A stretch of DNA of 64,000 nt from Ornithodoros turicata (GCF_037126465.1 NC_088204.1:22202804-22266803), one strand, 5' to 3'. Shown: positions 34,560-46,895, counted from the stretch's first letter. The notes: generated from the sequence alone by a model not told the origin. Numbers and translations are program-made.

Positions 34560-35588
34560 ATGAGTGACTCTATCAGTTGCAATAAGGCTTTGCCTGTTGA
34601 TGGTCATATGTTGTACTGTGCAAACTGTAAATATGGGTACCATTTAAATTCGCAATGTTGTGGTGTGAATGACAAGACTTTTCGGTCAATGAGTTCTCTA
34701 AAGCGGCAGGAATGGGTCTGTCGTACGTGTCGGGTAAATGAGACTCGTTCAGGGGATGCAAGCCAAGGCGCCCAACTAGCAGCGGCTGCTAGTGAGAGTA
34801 TGAATGATTTTAGAGGTAGCATTGATAAGATTATGACTGAATTGTTGTCAGTCAAAGCAAGTGTAAGTCAAATTCCTCAACTGAGTGAGGAAGTTGAGGA
34901 CCTCGTATCACTAAAGCCTGTAATTGAAACACTCCTACCTATCAGGGACACCATCAATGAGCTTAAAAGCTCAGTTGCCTTCCTCTCTGCAGTTTACGAT
35001 GAAGTTCATGAGACAGTAACCAAACACAAGAGTGAAATAACTGACATCTCAAAGAAGGTAAACCATCTGGAAGATAAGGTGAAAGATCAATCTGAAGTAA
35101 TTCAGAAACTGCAGATTTCTCTAAATGAAAGTGAACAGTACAGTAGAAATTTGAATCTTGAAATTCATGGTGTTCCTGTTGAGGCGAATGAAAACATAGA
35201 TGATATAGTCAAAGACATTGCTAAGAAACTTGGTATGTTTGAATTTAAACCAGAACATGTGCAGGCTGCCCACCGCCTTCCAGCGAAAAGCGACAAAATA
35301 CCGCCTATACTAATCAGATTTATCTCTTCGGCGATAAGAAACACGTGGCTGCAGAAACGGAAGCTTGTCCGTTTACTGTTCGAAAAAGGTGATCTGCCGT
35401 TTCCGTTATTTGTCAATGAGAATCTAACACGCTTCTACAGAGAACTGTTGTGGATGGCTAAACAACGCGCTAAAGAGTGTGCATACAAGTTTGTATGGGT
35501 AAAAAATGGAAAGATTTTCGTGAAGAAGGATGAAAAGGGTTCCATTTTGCGCATTACCTCTCAGAGTGATCTTGTTAAAATTGTCTGA
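34560..35588 (+). CDS. CR1-like ORF1 protein
   Basis: A 342-residue RNA-binding ORF1 protein of a non-LTR retrotransposon. I chose the ATG at 34560; an in-frame GTG lies upstream at 34533. Residues 1-60 carry a PHD-like Cys/His finger (YCANCKYGYHLNSQCC... WVCRTC) with a poor first Cys pair. Residues about 90-200 are a predicted coiled coil. Residues about 200-330 resemble the RRM plus C-terminal module of LINE ORF1 proteins (SRNLNLEIHGVP, then VQAAHRLP). The coding frame is intact. In related elements this protein coats the transcript and helps its delivery; here that is inferred from the family. Confidence 0.85.
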   Translation: MSDSISCNKALPVDGHMLYCANCKYGYHLNSQCCGVNDKTFRSMSSLKRQEWVCRTCRVNETRSGDASQGAQLAAAASESMNDFRGSIDKIMTELLSVKASVSQIPQLSEEVEDLVSLKPVIETLLPIRDTINELKSSVAFLSAVYDEVHETVTKHKSEITDISKKVNHLEDKVKDQSEVIQKLQISLNESEQYSRNLNLEIHGVPVEANENIDDIVKDIAKKLGMFEFKPEHVQAAHRLPAKSDKIPPILIRFISSAIRNTWLQKRKLVRLLFEKGDLPFPLFVNENLTRFYRELLWMAKQRAKECAYKFVWVKNGKIFVKKDEKGSILRITSQSDLVKIV

Positions 35589-38447
35589 ATGATATGGATT
35601 TATGTACTACATGGTCTAACTTCAATGGATTGCAACAGAAGGTAAACGTTTAAGACTTCTGCAACTTCTTTTGGTGTTTTGCACATTAATATCAGAAGTA
35701 TGCGTAGGCATTGGGCGTTATTGCAAGTTACAATTAGCAAAGTGAAAAACTGGGTCGACATTTTTGTTATAACGGAAATAAACGTTTCCGCTGCTGAAAT
35801 AGATCTCTATCAGATTCCTTGTTACTCTTGTTTTTCGTTTACACGGGAGAACAGTCGTGGGGGCGGTATAGCTGTTTTTGTTAGAAATGGTATTCTTGCT
35901 AGCATACAGTCAACCATGTGTAAAGAAATGGAGTGTGTGGCCTTAAAGATAACTACGGACAATGCTTCATTTGGTTTGTTAGCCATATACCGGCCACCTA
36001 AGAGTAATATAACTGTATTTTTCAGTGAGTTAAGACAGCTTCTTTCTAGTTTTTCTTCCACTGACACATGTATGGTGATATTAATATTGATGTTATGAAA
36101 CCGGAGAAATCTATTGTATGTGATTATTTGAATATTCTTGCGGATTTTGGTATTTCATCATTGATACAAGTACCGACTAGAGTTGAGTTTCTGGGTGATC
36201 ATCTTGTTTCTGCTTGTTTAGACCATTTTAATATGAGATATCGTGACACTTCCGTTTGGGGGAGGTGTTGTTGAGGAAAAACTTTCTGATTATTTTTTCA
36301 CCTTTGCATTTATGTGTTGTCAGGATTTGTTCAAACCCCCTGCTACTATGCATCAGTTTGTTACTACTTATGTTATTGATAATGATATATTCGACAGACA
36401 TCTAGCATCGCTTGATTGGAATCATGATTTCAAAGATTGTACGCACTTGCAAATGTACGATATTTTAGTTGGCAAGTTTACAAAATGTTATGATATATCG
36501 AAAAGGCGAGTAAGATTCCACAAGCGGAAGGTTGAAAATACGTGGCTTGATAATAATATTCTTGCTCTAATTAAGCAAAAGGAAATTTTGTGGCATAGGT
36601 GTCGTAGGTTTCCCTCAGATCAAGACTTAAAAAATAAATTCGAGGCAATGCGTAATAGGATAACCGCTCTCATTCGATCAGCGAGGAGCGCTTACTTCAA
36701 CAATAAATTCAGTAGTGCGAAGAACAATTCGAAAGAGACGTGGAGTTTAGTAAACCAGTTGCGGGGTGTGCACGCGGAACGTAATCTAGATGAATTTTTG
36801 CTGAATAGCTTTGGTAGTGTGGACAACCTTGCTGACAAGTTTAGCGATCATTTTAGTAGTGTCCCAAGGCAGCAGGGTTATTCTACTTCCTTTGGCTACG
36901 AGTTGCCAGTATTTTCCAATAGGGATTCGTGTGGGTTTCCCGAGTTGAATATGGGTGATCTGTTGTTTATTGTAAACAGCCTCTCTAATACAAGAAGCCC
37001 TGGTTGCGATGGCATTCGCTCGATTGACATCAAAAGAAATATTCATGTTATTAAACATATTCTGCTTTCTATTTTAAATGGTATTTTTTCTACGGGTCAC
37101 ATACCTGTTTTACTAAAGCGAGCAGTGATTAGGCCTGTCTTTAAGAAAGGCAAGCGTGACCATGTTAAGAATTATCGTCCAATATCTATTGTCCCGGTTC
37201 TTGCATTAATAATGGAAAAATTTGTATTCTCGATAATGAATAACTTTGCTGCCCGTTTTAAGCTTTTTTCCGACAACCAGTTCGGTTTCATTGAAGGTCG
37301 TGGTACAATAATGCTCTTGGAGAACCTTAGCGATCTACTTTATGGTGCTTTAGAAAAGAGGCAGTTCGCTGTTGGATTATCGTTGGATCTCTCTAGGGCC
37401 TTTGACACCATATCCCATGATATTCTTTTGCGTCTTCTCTATGCTTACGGGTTCAGAGGTCGTATATACTCTTGGTTGGTCAATTTTTTAAGTAATCGAA
37501 CTCAGGTGGTTTTTGTGGGGGGTGCATTTAGTAACGTTGTAGCAGTAGACATTGGTGTTCCACAAGGTTCTGTGTTAGCTCCCTTATTATTTAATTTCTA
37601 CGTGAATGATTTATTTCGTGTTTTGAAGTTCTGTAGAGTATTTCAGTATGCTGATGACACTTTATTGGTAGCGGTACACGTATCTCAACGTGAGGCCATT
37701 CGGTTGCTACAGATTGATGCCACTAATGTTTCTAACTGGTTCTCTAAAAGTGCTATACAGTTGAATATTGACAAAACCCAGCTCATCTGCTTTCGCAATC
37801 CTTCTAAGGCCTTTGATGACACATGCTCTATTGTTTTACCTGGCTTACAACCATTGACGTATTCACATACAATCAAGTACCTTGGCTTGTATTTTGATTC
37901 GGACATGACATGGAATTCTCAGTTATCGTATGTTTGTAAGCGTCTGCGGCAAACTTCCTGCGCACTTTTTTCTCTTAGGTATGTAACGCCTTCGAGAGTT
38001 CGTGGGTCAGTGCTAGATGCTCTCGGTTACAGTATATTACGATATGGTATAACATTGTTCGCACATTGTAGTGAAACTTGGAAAATTAAGGTTAATAACA
38101 TTCTTAGAAGCTGTCTCAAAAGTGTTGCTTACAAAAATTGCTGCATGGGGAATTCTGGGGACCTTTTTTGTGATCTGTCTTTTGCATCTTTTGATAATCT
38201 TTTTAAATCCACCATTGCACTAAATCACTTTTGGGAATCTTCCTTCAAAATACCTGTCACGGCGAACCGTTCAATGAGAATAAAATCATTTAATTTTGTT
38301 GTACCATTCTCTTTCACTAGGCATGGGCTATGTCGCAGAGTATGTTATGTCCCTCGCGTTTTTAATGGTCTTCCTTGTCAGTTTTTAACGATCCAGTCTA
38401 AGTCAGATTTGAAAAGGTCACTGCGTCAATTATATTATTGTGCCTAA
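35589..38447 (+). pseudogene. CR1-like ORF2: endonuclease-reverse transcriptase, broken
   Basis: The ATG at 35589 abuts the ORF1 stop, but an in-frame TAA lies at 35643. The endonuclease shows HINIRSM and a GDINID motif (36074-36092), which is reached only after a frameshift near 36068. A second frameshift lies near 36240 beside a run of G. The motif expected to be SDH reads SDY (LSDYFFT), so the catalytic His is replaced, consistent with a single CAT to TAT change. The reverse transcriptase frame (36243-38447) is long and open, with NYRPISIVPV, LSLDLSRAFDTISHD, GVPQGSVLAPLLF and the catalytic YADD box (37646-37657). In active elements this enzyme nicks target DNA and copies the RNA in place. 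Confidence 0.92.
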
Positions 38448-40713
38448 TTAGTGTACTATGTAGTTGTGTTTGGTTTGCTTCTTCTAGCTAAGTTGTGTTA
38501 GTTGTCTTGCTGTTGACTGCCTCCAGGCCCAGCGTCACAAGCCCTTCGGCTTAGGCGTGCCTGCTTTGTATCTTGATTTGATTGAAAAGGAATAAAATTA
38601 CTATTATTATATTATCTGTATCTGTATTAACAGTGTGCACTGTGGAGGAACGACGCAAAACAGAGAAGTACCTGCTTCGGACACTTAGAAACATTCACAG
38701 GATAACTAAACACTGTTAAAACTGAACTTCACCACATAGCACGCTCCTAGCGAACCATCATTCCGAATGATAATGATAACAATAATAATAATGAAAATGC
38801 GAGAAGGGGCCTATCTGGGACACATTATGCATGACCCAGATAGGCGCCTCTCCCTGTTTTGAGCGAATCTGGGGGCTTAATCACTTCCATGGTTCGCGAG
38901 CCAACGAGGGGCGGAGCTCTCGTTAACACGAACACGTTTCACGTGACGCCTGACGCGCTTTTTTTCGTTAACGGGACAAAGGCGTAATCTCTTGCTTGCG
39001 CAACGACCGACGTCGTCTGCCTAACGAATGTGTTCGCATGCTCACAGGCTTCATCCCTACATGGCTCATGATCTAACGAGGCGCGAGGCACTCGGGAGCT
39101 CGAGCACGTGGTGTGTGAGGCGCTCTTTTCGTTAAAGTGGCAGGGGCGTAATCTCTCGGTCCAGTTACGATCAAATTAGATCGTTTGCCTAACGAGTGGG
39201 TCTACCCACTCGTTAGAATGTGAAACATCTTCATTTGGAGATTTGCAGAAACGGAGTTTCTGCAGAAACGAACATGTATTGCTTCAGGACTGTGTACAAA
39301 ATGACATGCTCCCCCTTTCATCGTATTTACACCAGTGGCTACATGAGGGCTGTGAGATATTCTCGAGAAGATGCAGATGAACACGAGAAAGAAGACTACG
39401 AAGTGACAACCACAAGCCATAGACAAACCATAGACACACCATGCGAGCTATCCAAACAAAATCCAACAACCTCATTGGTCGACAAGATTGCAGCCTCGTT
39501 GGCAGCTGTAGTTCGTTCAGGGCGGTGACATCACAACACGTAACGGCTCGTTACGAGCACGATAGCCTCAACGAAGAAGCTAAACGAGGAGCAGAGATTG
39601 TGCCACAGCAGGGCGTCGATAAGTTTCTTCGTTTCGCTCGTTTCAGTTTCTGACGTTGAAGCTGCCCAAGAAATATGGCGGAATGATTCTTCACTTGGGT
39701 GATCACACAATCAGCTAACTGTGTCCCATGGACGTGATGGCGTCAGGATGCCTTTCAACTGGACGAGACAGATTCTGTAAAGTTCTTCCGTCCCCCAAGA
39801 AACGCTTTCCGCGCCGTTTGTGAGGACTTGTGACCGTGTACTTCACTCCGTCTTGATAGCTACGGGTGTTGTGATGAACAACAAAGGCGAAATGGATGCA
39901 TATAGTAGTGTTCGAATTGTTCTCTTTAATAGTACATTGCGGGCATAGTGTTGATGTAGCAATGAAAGGAAGAGCAAAGGATCCTGTGGATTTTCTGAGG
40001 TCGATTGTCTTGAATAGTTCCATAACATTCTCTTGCTTCGCGCTGCTAACATGGAATTAAAACAGTTCACTGACGTTCTGTTCAAGCTCACTAGAAAACT
40101 GTTGCACTGCGAATTTATTTTACTTTGGGCGTCAGGATGCCTTTCAACTGGACCAGACAGATTTTGTAAAGTTGTTCCGTCCGAGAAGAAATGCTGTTCG
40201 CACTGTTTATGAAGCCTGACTGTAAGGCTGCGCATTGTACTTACATGCTTGAAGGAAAAAGTTACATGAAGTTAATGAAATGTGTACACGTTGAGCAGAA
40301 CGGGCAGCCTCCTCCTCTTTCTTCTTTTGATACTTCTGATACCACTATGTCTTTCCTTTCTGGTCTCGGACTCTCACGTGAACTAGAACTCAGCACACAC
40401 TACTTCTCGTATCATACTTAAGACCATTCTCATCCGACACCATCGTCAGGGTAGGAAAATGATTTACAATTTTTTGCGTATAGCTCGACGATTATCCTTA
40501 CAGTGACGTACATGTTTGTTAATTATTTTCACATGACATGAGACGGGAAGAAAAAGATGACGAACGAGCATGGGAACGAACATTGGAACGCAATGAGCAC
40601 GTATGAGAGCACGAGAATGCAAGCTATCGGAACAAATGAAACAGTCCTATTGGTCAGAGAAGATGCAGCCTCGCTGCCAGCCTGCTCTTCGCTCAGGGCG
40701 GTGACATCACAAC

Positions 40714-41174
40714 CATGACCTACTACTATGGTGAGCTAGAAGGACAGAAGAAGAAGAAGAAGAAGAGCTACAAGGAGTCCTTCTAGCTCACCATACTACT
40801 ACTATACTAGAGACCTGGACATGCGCAATGCTCCCAGCACCGGGGTAGTAGTTCCTGCAATCGCCGCTTGGCTATGGGATTTGGCGCTAGCTCGCACTAT
40901 TCGTTACCACGTGACTTGTCGAAACCGCGGCGATGTATGGTAGGCTGTGTTGACAACGACGAAGCAGTCTGAGAGAGATAATAGCGCGTGCTTAGCAACA
41001 GCCTGTGTATTCCTGCGTAGCAGACTAAAGGCGGTGGCAAGGGTGATTCCCTCTCCCCAATAACCAATAATGCTATGTGGCGCTTGCAGCGGTCACTAAC
41101 GTAACTAACCCGTGACCCGTCTCTCCCATAGGGGATCGCCAGCTGTCCAGGTCTCTAGTATAGAGTAGGTCGTG
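40714..41174. mobile_element. hAT-type MITE inside element S copy 2
   Basis: Ends CATGACCTACT and AGTAGGTCGTG are inverted, and the inner TIR continues as TATACTAGAGACCTGGACA on both sides. A perfect 8-bp duplication ATCACAAC flanks it (40706-40713, 41175-41182); the same site is uninterrupted at about 39528-39535. Eight-bp duplications are typical of hAT elements. The left terminal repeat is split by a smaller hairpin element (40726-40796). No transposase is encoded. Confidence 0.85.
40726..40796. mobile_element. Tiny foldback element within the hAT MITE's left end
   Basis: The arms CTATGGTGAGCTAGAAGGAC and its complement GTCCTTCTAGCTCACCATA surround an AGA-rich loop. Related words occur at 45857-45901 (GCTCACCATAG, CTATGGCGGGCTAGAAGGAC) and at 51132 (TCTAGCCCGCCATA), so this is a dispersed short palindrome family. 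Confidence 0.7.
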
Positions 41175-41423
41175 ATCACAACACGTGAGCGCTCGCAACG
41201 TGCAAAATAACCACAAAGAAGAAGCTTCACGAGGAGCACAGATTGTGACCACGCAAAGCATCGATAAAGTTGCTCGTTTCGTTAGCCTGAACGACTCGTT
41301 CAGCTGTCTCGTGCCGTTAAGTTGAACGTGTGAAACGATTAAGCCCCCAGGACACAGAGTGATACCGTTCGGAATTGTGGTTGGCTAGGAGCGTGCTATG
41401 TGGTGAAGTTCTGCTTTAACAGC

Positions 41424-42918
41424 TTTGGCGAAACTGGGAGCTCAGGCCATTAAGTTGCGGCACCCACAGTGCGGTGCGGTGCGCAAGCATTATTAAAAAG
41501 CAAGAGAGCACCCTTCTGAACTTACTTCCTTTTCCTTTGTCTAGCAATTTTTTTACCCTGTAGAAAAGGTATGGGGATTTGTATAAGCCTGCAGCTTTTT
41601 TTACATCTAATCAGTCAATCTATAGGTTTGATCTCACCTAAGCAGACTGCAGTGTTACGGACGTAAGCTCGTTTTTAAATAAATGCAGATGCTCCTAATA
41701 TATTTTTAATTTTTAAGCTTCCTGTACTTGACACTGTTTTACAGCGTATACTTCACTTGTACTCTAGGAGGTACAAAAATGATGACGGATGTCGTCCTCG
41801 GCAAATCAGGATACAGGTAGCGATAGCAGAATTTCTGAATGGTAACTTGGCCTCGAGGTCTGTGGAGGTCTCTTTGTAGAGTGTACGATCACGAAATAAC
41901 GACAATGACAGTAAATAGATTATGGTGGTGGCATAGAGGTTCTGGGTGTCACACAATAGATCTTTATGGCGCCTCTATAAAGCTGCTTGAGCATCTTCGA
42001 AATGGAAATGGAAGAAGAAAAAAAAGTGTGTGTACTACATGTACGATGTTTCTGTATAGTAGAACATATTGCCCGAGGAAAGTCTCGGATCACCGAGCTC
42101 TGAGTAATCCTACCCTTACAAAGGGTTCTGAAATGTCGCGGAGTGAGCAGTATACAATAGGGAGAAAGGCAGCGAGAGAATTTCAAAGCTCGTGTACATA
42201 AATGCTGCATCGCCATATAAAATTAATGTTTTTCGTGGAGTAACTCGCTCTTAAAGCAAAGACGCTTTAATAATTACTCGCCGCCCTCCGTCCCAAGCTC
42301 CGAAAGCGCTTGGCCGCCTCTCTCGGGTAATTCTCCCGTCTTCCGCTTGTAGCAGCTGCATTAGTTTAATAATGCGTCATTTGGATCGTACGCAGCGATC
42401 GTATATGTGACGAAATTTTGTGTGAAGTTCACCTTGTAACCCGCCTAGAACACGCGAAGGGTGTCTCCAGCTTGGAAAAGAAACGCCGACAGATACATTT
42501 AAGCGCGAAAGGGCTGCCGGCACGTCGTCCGCACGCCACCCATAACTCAGATGCAGGACCGCCTCACATGTCCGCCAACACGAAACGATAATTACTTGTA
42601 CTCAGCGTCCTTTTGTGGTGCGTAAGATGCTCGCTATTCTATTCAAAGCGAATTATGTCGTGCGTTCTTGCTTTTTGAATTTTTCTGTGGTTGATGAAAG
42701 CGAACAGCAAGAAGTGAAGAGTGATCCGAGGCGAACTTTACACTTGCTCTGATATTTAGTCTATATTAAGATATGATATTTAAACGTTTCTTCTTTTGCA
42801 TGATTGCAACAATGGAGGCGAAGGAGACAGTTGCCGTTTTTCGCGTCGGAGCAGGAAGAAGAAGAAGAAGAAGCAGGAACTATTCACTTGAGTTCGATGA
42901 AAACGCGTCAATGACTTG
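41424..42918. other. Intergenic DNA, nothing recognised
   Basis: Mixed sequence with a 120-codon frame at 41839-42201 (+) that has no recognisable domain. No terminal repeats were found. Confidence 0.3.
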
Positions 42919-42978
42919 CAACAACAACAACTTTATTTTCGGCCTTGGAGAGTGGGGAGTTTCAATGACTTGCAGGTT
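42919..42978 (-). mobile_element. LINE 3'-end fragment with TTG tail
   Basis: The complement of TGAAACTCCCCACTCTCC, then AAAATAAAGTTGTTGTTG, the 3' end also seen at 53257-53500 (-) and 53860-54050 (+). It includes an AATAAA-like signal and a (TTG)n tail. Confidence 0.65.
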
Positions 42979-44284
42979 TCAAGGATACCGATTATAGACT
43001 GGAAGGCAATACCTGGTTTTGGACCTTGCGCCGCCTTTTCCGTCTAGGTATTTTGGACAGACACTCAACGGCAAATGCTGACATAGGTCACAGCAGTCAG
43101 CCATGGGTGGCCGACATCCCCCCAAGCACACTCTAGACACAACTATATCGAACTCACCTCAACATGCTTGTAATAAAGCTGTTGTTGCAGATGCAATGCA
43201 TCAAAAGGTGTGCGGCGGCCCGTCGACGATGCGCCACTACTACCGAAAAACACAGCGCTCGTGTGTTTCACCTCTCTGTGTCTGTATGTGTCTGGACTTT
43301 CGAGTCTAGATCTCCTCTCCACTTGCTAGCCCGCACGCCTACGCTTGCGGTACAGGAATCCGAACCAGGAACCCGCCCGGCTCGCAGTGCATTGGTCCCA
43401 CACCATGCGCTGCTGCTGCATCCACTGCAATAATAGGCCGTGTGCACAGCCGTACCTCATCCAATCCACGTGTCGTCCTCATTCTCCTCTTCATAGTATC
43501 GACGCCGACCTCAACCGCAACACCGCTCCGTGTCTGAGGGTAGATAGATGTGGCAGCCCGCGGCGCGTCACTACTACCGTGCGTCATGGCACAAGCGAGC
43601 AGTTCTATGGGCACCATTCTCGAGTGAAGTCATGGGTTGAGAGGAACACCTGGCCGATCAGGATTCATGTGGAGCGACATAAGGGTTAACTACCGTCGTG
43701 GTACAGTCCTTACATGCGTCATGTAGCACAAGTACTGTTCATTAAGTTGGACCTCAAAGCCTGCCATCTGAAATAAATAATGTTAGCCAGATCCTATAGG
43801 GTGAGCCATAGATATTGGCACACTGAGAACCTTTAATTTTAAAACCTTATTTATAGAAATGGCCTTGATCTTCAGTCCTCGAAATCGAGTCCCGTATACG
43901 TTCGTTCGTATGTATATAGTCAGCGTCGAGCCAAAATTTGAATCCCGGCACGATGCTATACTTCTTGAGTTGAGTGGCAAAGAATTCCAGGACTCCAACT
44001 TCCACCTTACCTTGGTTACGATACCCCCTGCCATGAAGCAAGTGAGACATGAGCCGGAATTGGTGGTAAACCCAGGGCGCGAGATGTGGGCTACATACTG
44101 AGTGAAGCATTACTTTGGTACCTTCCTGCTCTTGTGTTGTTTCCTGGGTCGACCGCGCCACACTGTAAAAAGAGCAGTCTTGCTCCAGGAGCACCACTCT
44201 TCGATTGATCATGGCTAGGTACATCCGATCATCCTATACAAACGCGCATACATTCGCTTCAGTTAGGTAGACCACAGCTCGAGG
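42979..44284. other. Intergenic DNA with a possible tRNA-like fragment
   Basis: At about 43340-43440 the - strand contains GGTTCGGATTCC, close to a box B with one extra base, in a Cys- and Gly-codon-like GC-rich context. The head is too degraded to call a SINE. The rest is unassigned. Confidence 0.25.
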
Positions 44285-44638
44285 GTGATGCATAGCTATG
44301 TAGAACGAACTCGTGCTGCACCCGACCATCAAGATTACAAGGTGAGGCTTGTTTTCGAGACTGAGGCTGCCAACCCTGAAGTTAGCAAACCATATTTTTC
44401 CCGTGGCATTACGCACGGCATACTCCCCCTTTGCTTCGGATATATTACGCGTGACTTCATCTGCGCTGTGGCCAAGAAGTCCCCGAACGAGGCGATCTTG
44501 CTTCTTCACTCATTTTACCGACAGGTAAACACAACCAACAGCAACGCTAACCGAGAAGCCGCTGTGTTTCTTGAAGGAGAAACATATTTCTATCGAACCA
44601 CATACGAACACCTAGATGAGTTGCATTCGCTCTGCTAG
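44285..44638 (+). CDS. Unassigned 117-codon open frame
   Basis: An open frame with balanced composition (contains FETEAANPEVSKPYF and YITRDFICAVAKKSPNEA). I do not recognise a family, signal peptide or membrane segment. It has no clear start context and a second unassigned frame lies at 44994-45368. It could be a decayed transposon exon or an exon of a host gene, or chance. Confidence 0.15.
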   Translation: MMHSYVERTRAAPDHQDYKVRLVFETEAANPEVSKPYFSRGITHGILPLCFGYITRDFICAVAKKSPNEAILLLHSFYRQVNTTNSNANREAAVFLEGETYFYRTTYEHLDELHSLC

Positions 44639-46895
44639 GAGGGCGCCACAGTCATCCCGCATCAGAAGGACATGAATATTTATGACTCACTCTAGTATAA
44701 CTCAATTTGTATTTGTAGAAGCAGCCGAGTGGCAACGAAGTTACCAATTGGTTGTGGCGACGGACTGCCGCAACTGTTACCCGAGCGTCTGTGCTGTGGA
44801 GCGCACCAGCCATCTTGAGGGCTTTCGTTGCCGTGTGTCTACATCCGGTCTTGTTGATAGTGCATTATAAGTATGATAAAAAATAGTACGTTAGAGACGT
44901 TCCCTTGATGGTCATTCCCACATTGACGACACGGACGTCTGGAATTCGAACGTACATCTGGGCATTGTAGCAGCCCTCAAAGCAGTCCGCTTTTTGTGCT
45001 CTAGCTGGCTGAGCTCGTGCGTGGTTCTACCGTCCGACACGGCTCCATCCGATTACTTAAAACGCTTCCATCGTGTTTTTCTTTTCCTTTCTTTGTCGTG
45101 CGGTTTTCACATGTGTTACTTCTTCCCGCACAGTTTAATCCCACAAGACTTTCCTCCAGCCACGCACATCTTCGAGCGAATGGACTTTGTCAAGATTGAA
45201 CTATGGCAAGTAGTCTCTCAGTCCGCCTTACACCGGCCGCCACCTCGTCCTATAGGCTACATGGGGAATGAGTACCACATTTTCATCTACAGCAGAGACG
45301 ATACCGTTGGCGTCGACAGGCTAAACTATGCCGCGTCTGCCCTGCACCGAGGTCGTTCCTGGCGGTGACCAGTCTCCGCCGTCCACGAACCGGATCGAAC
45401 ACGGACCGGTCCGGAACCGGATCTAAACGTGACACCTAGTCAGACAACCCCTACTTTCTCTAATCGGGGGCGGGGTGGTGGGGTACTGTCAGTAGCGTTC
45501 AGGCGAGAACGAAGTTGCTAACTGTTACACGCTGCGCTAATCCAAAGCATGGTCGCTGTGGAGCATGCTAGCCATTCTAAGAACTTCCAGTTGGTGATTT
45601 TGCAGCCACGCATTAAAGATGTTTGGTCGGGTATACCAATGACGAGGATCCCGAAGAAAATGCAAACAGCCTGAAGGACTGCCGCGCGTATCAAGGGACG
45701 CGCCAAATATTTCTTGCAGATTGCAAGAATAATAGCCCACGGATCATTCTATGCACCAGCGGCTTTTCTCTCAACGAGTCGCATGAGGGCCCAGAATTTA
45801 GGATGGTTTCGTTGCGAAACGAGATCTGCCTTGGAGGCCTCTATATGCTCAGCTCACCATAGCCTCTATAATGACTATGGCGGGCTAGAAGGACTGGTGT
45901 GCCAAGCGCCTAATCTAATGCATGGGGAGCGCGTGGTCACGACCGTGGACAAGATGGCGGCGAAATGCACGAGCTTTTGCGCTGTCGCTCGCAGCGCGCC
46001 ACGCGGAAAGGCACATTTTTGTGGGGCTCACAAACGCTCTTCTGTTGCGAGCCGACCACGTGCTGTTCCTGCAGCACAGATTCGCGCCGGCTGAAAAGTT
46101 GTACAGCCCATCTGCGCCAAAAGTCGCGAGCGCTCGCGCAAGGTCTTCTCTCTGGTTGTTTATTTAGTTTTCATGTGCAAATATAGGTCGTCGGGGACTT
46201 TGAACGATTGCTGCGTAAGGCATTCTGTGAGTTGGCAATACAAAAAGGCATTCTGTGATATGAGACGCACTAAAGCAAATATTCTCCCTTGCCGCAGTAG
46301 CAACACCGTGAAATTTTTAGGAATGCCCAATATGGGTCGTCTAGCTACCAATGCATACACCCATGGACATTGATTAACACCGCCTGGCATGGGCGCCGCA
46401 AGGATTTTCTCCAGGGGGGGGGGGGGGTGCAAACCAATGCCGACCGAGGTGGCGGTGAGGGGGGGGGGGGGTCGTTATGGGTGCCGCGAGTGCAGGGCGG
46501 GTGTGGAGGTGTTCGGGCTGGTGCTCAAGGTACGGGATGTTCCTCTAGTTCTGGGTGTCGAATGCGCGCGCAACTATACTGTTTTGGGTCAGTAACCCTA
46601 TGCTTCGGAATTTTTACGTTTTGCCGTTTCTCGGCAACGCAATCCCTTGTCCGTGCAAAGGCTCGTTCCTGATTTTCTGTTTCATAGTACGTTTGCCGTC
46701 GCCACTCCTGCTGCCCTTTCCGTCAGCGATTATCTCATTTCTGTTGATTTCGCAAAAACGAGAACACACGGTGAAACAGCCGTGTCTACTTGTGACAAGT
46801 TGACAATATCAAGTGGTGGCTTATTCAGCAGATATGGACGTCAGCATCAGTATAGACGATAATTCTCTACCCTCACTCCCTATGTCCCTCACTCT
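44639..46895. other. Intergenic DNA, mostly unassigned
   Basis: Two G-runs (46417-46429 and 46458-46471) lie in a short GGGGCGCCGCAAGGATTTTC-type block. Segments near 44770-44830 and 45535-45590 share CGCTGTGGAGC(G/A) words and may be diverged copies of one repeat. An arm of the short palindrome family lies at 45857-45901. Confidence 0.3.

Larger units (their letters stand above)
34225..38615 (+). mobile_element. CR1-like non-LTR retrotransposon, nearly complete
   Basis: The order is duplicated leader, ORF1 (34560-35588), ORF2 with endonuclease and reverse transcriptase (35589-38447), and a 3' UTR ending near GGAATAAAATTACTATTATTA. PHD-like ORF1 proteins with a coiled coil, followed by an AP endonuclease-RT polyprotein, are characteristic of the CR1 group. 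ORF1 is intact but ORF2 has a stop and two frameshifts, so the copy cannot move by itself. The 5' end is uncertain. Confidence 0.88.
38869..41350. mobile_element. Element S copy 2
   Basis: The 2.48-kb element has inverted ends CTGGGGGCTTAATC (38869-38882) and GATTAAGCCCCCAG (41337-41350). Two diverged satellite-B monomers follow the left end: the core GCGTAATCTCT occurs at 38982 and 39146, 164 bp apart. The body is collinear with 31216-34012. A block beginning near CCTATTGGTC and ending near AGATTGTGACCAC is repeated inside each copy (39460-39640 and 40640-41260). No protein is recognised; it is non-autonomous. I found no convincing target duplication. Confidence 0.75.
38711..41423. mobile_element. 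Foldback MITE, family F, copy 4, split by element S
   Basis: The left arm starts CACTGTTAAAACTGAACTTC at 38711 and runs to about 38868 (an (ATA)n expansion lies at 38787-38800). The right arm resumes at 41351 and ends near 41423 with GGCTAGGAGCGTGCTATGTG and then CTTTAACAG. Element S copy 2 occupies the middle. Confidence 0.75.

Noticed and set aside
44719..44800. A box-A-like GCCGAGTGGC that might begin a tRNA-Ser
   Set aside because: No box B and no foldable cloverleaf follow.
46410..46480. G-runs as a regulatory quadruplex
   Set aside because: Two single long G homopolymers rather than four spaced tracts; they look like repeat-derived slippage and possible sequencing uncertainty.
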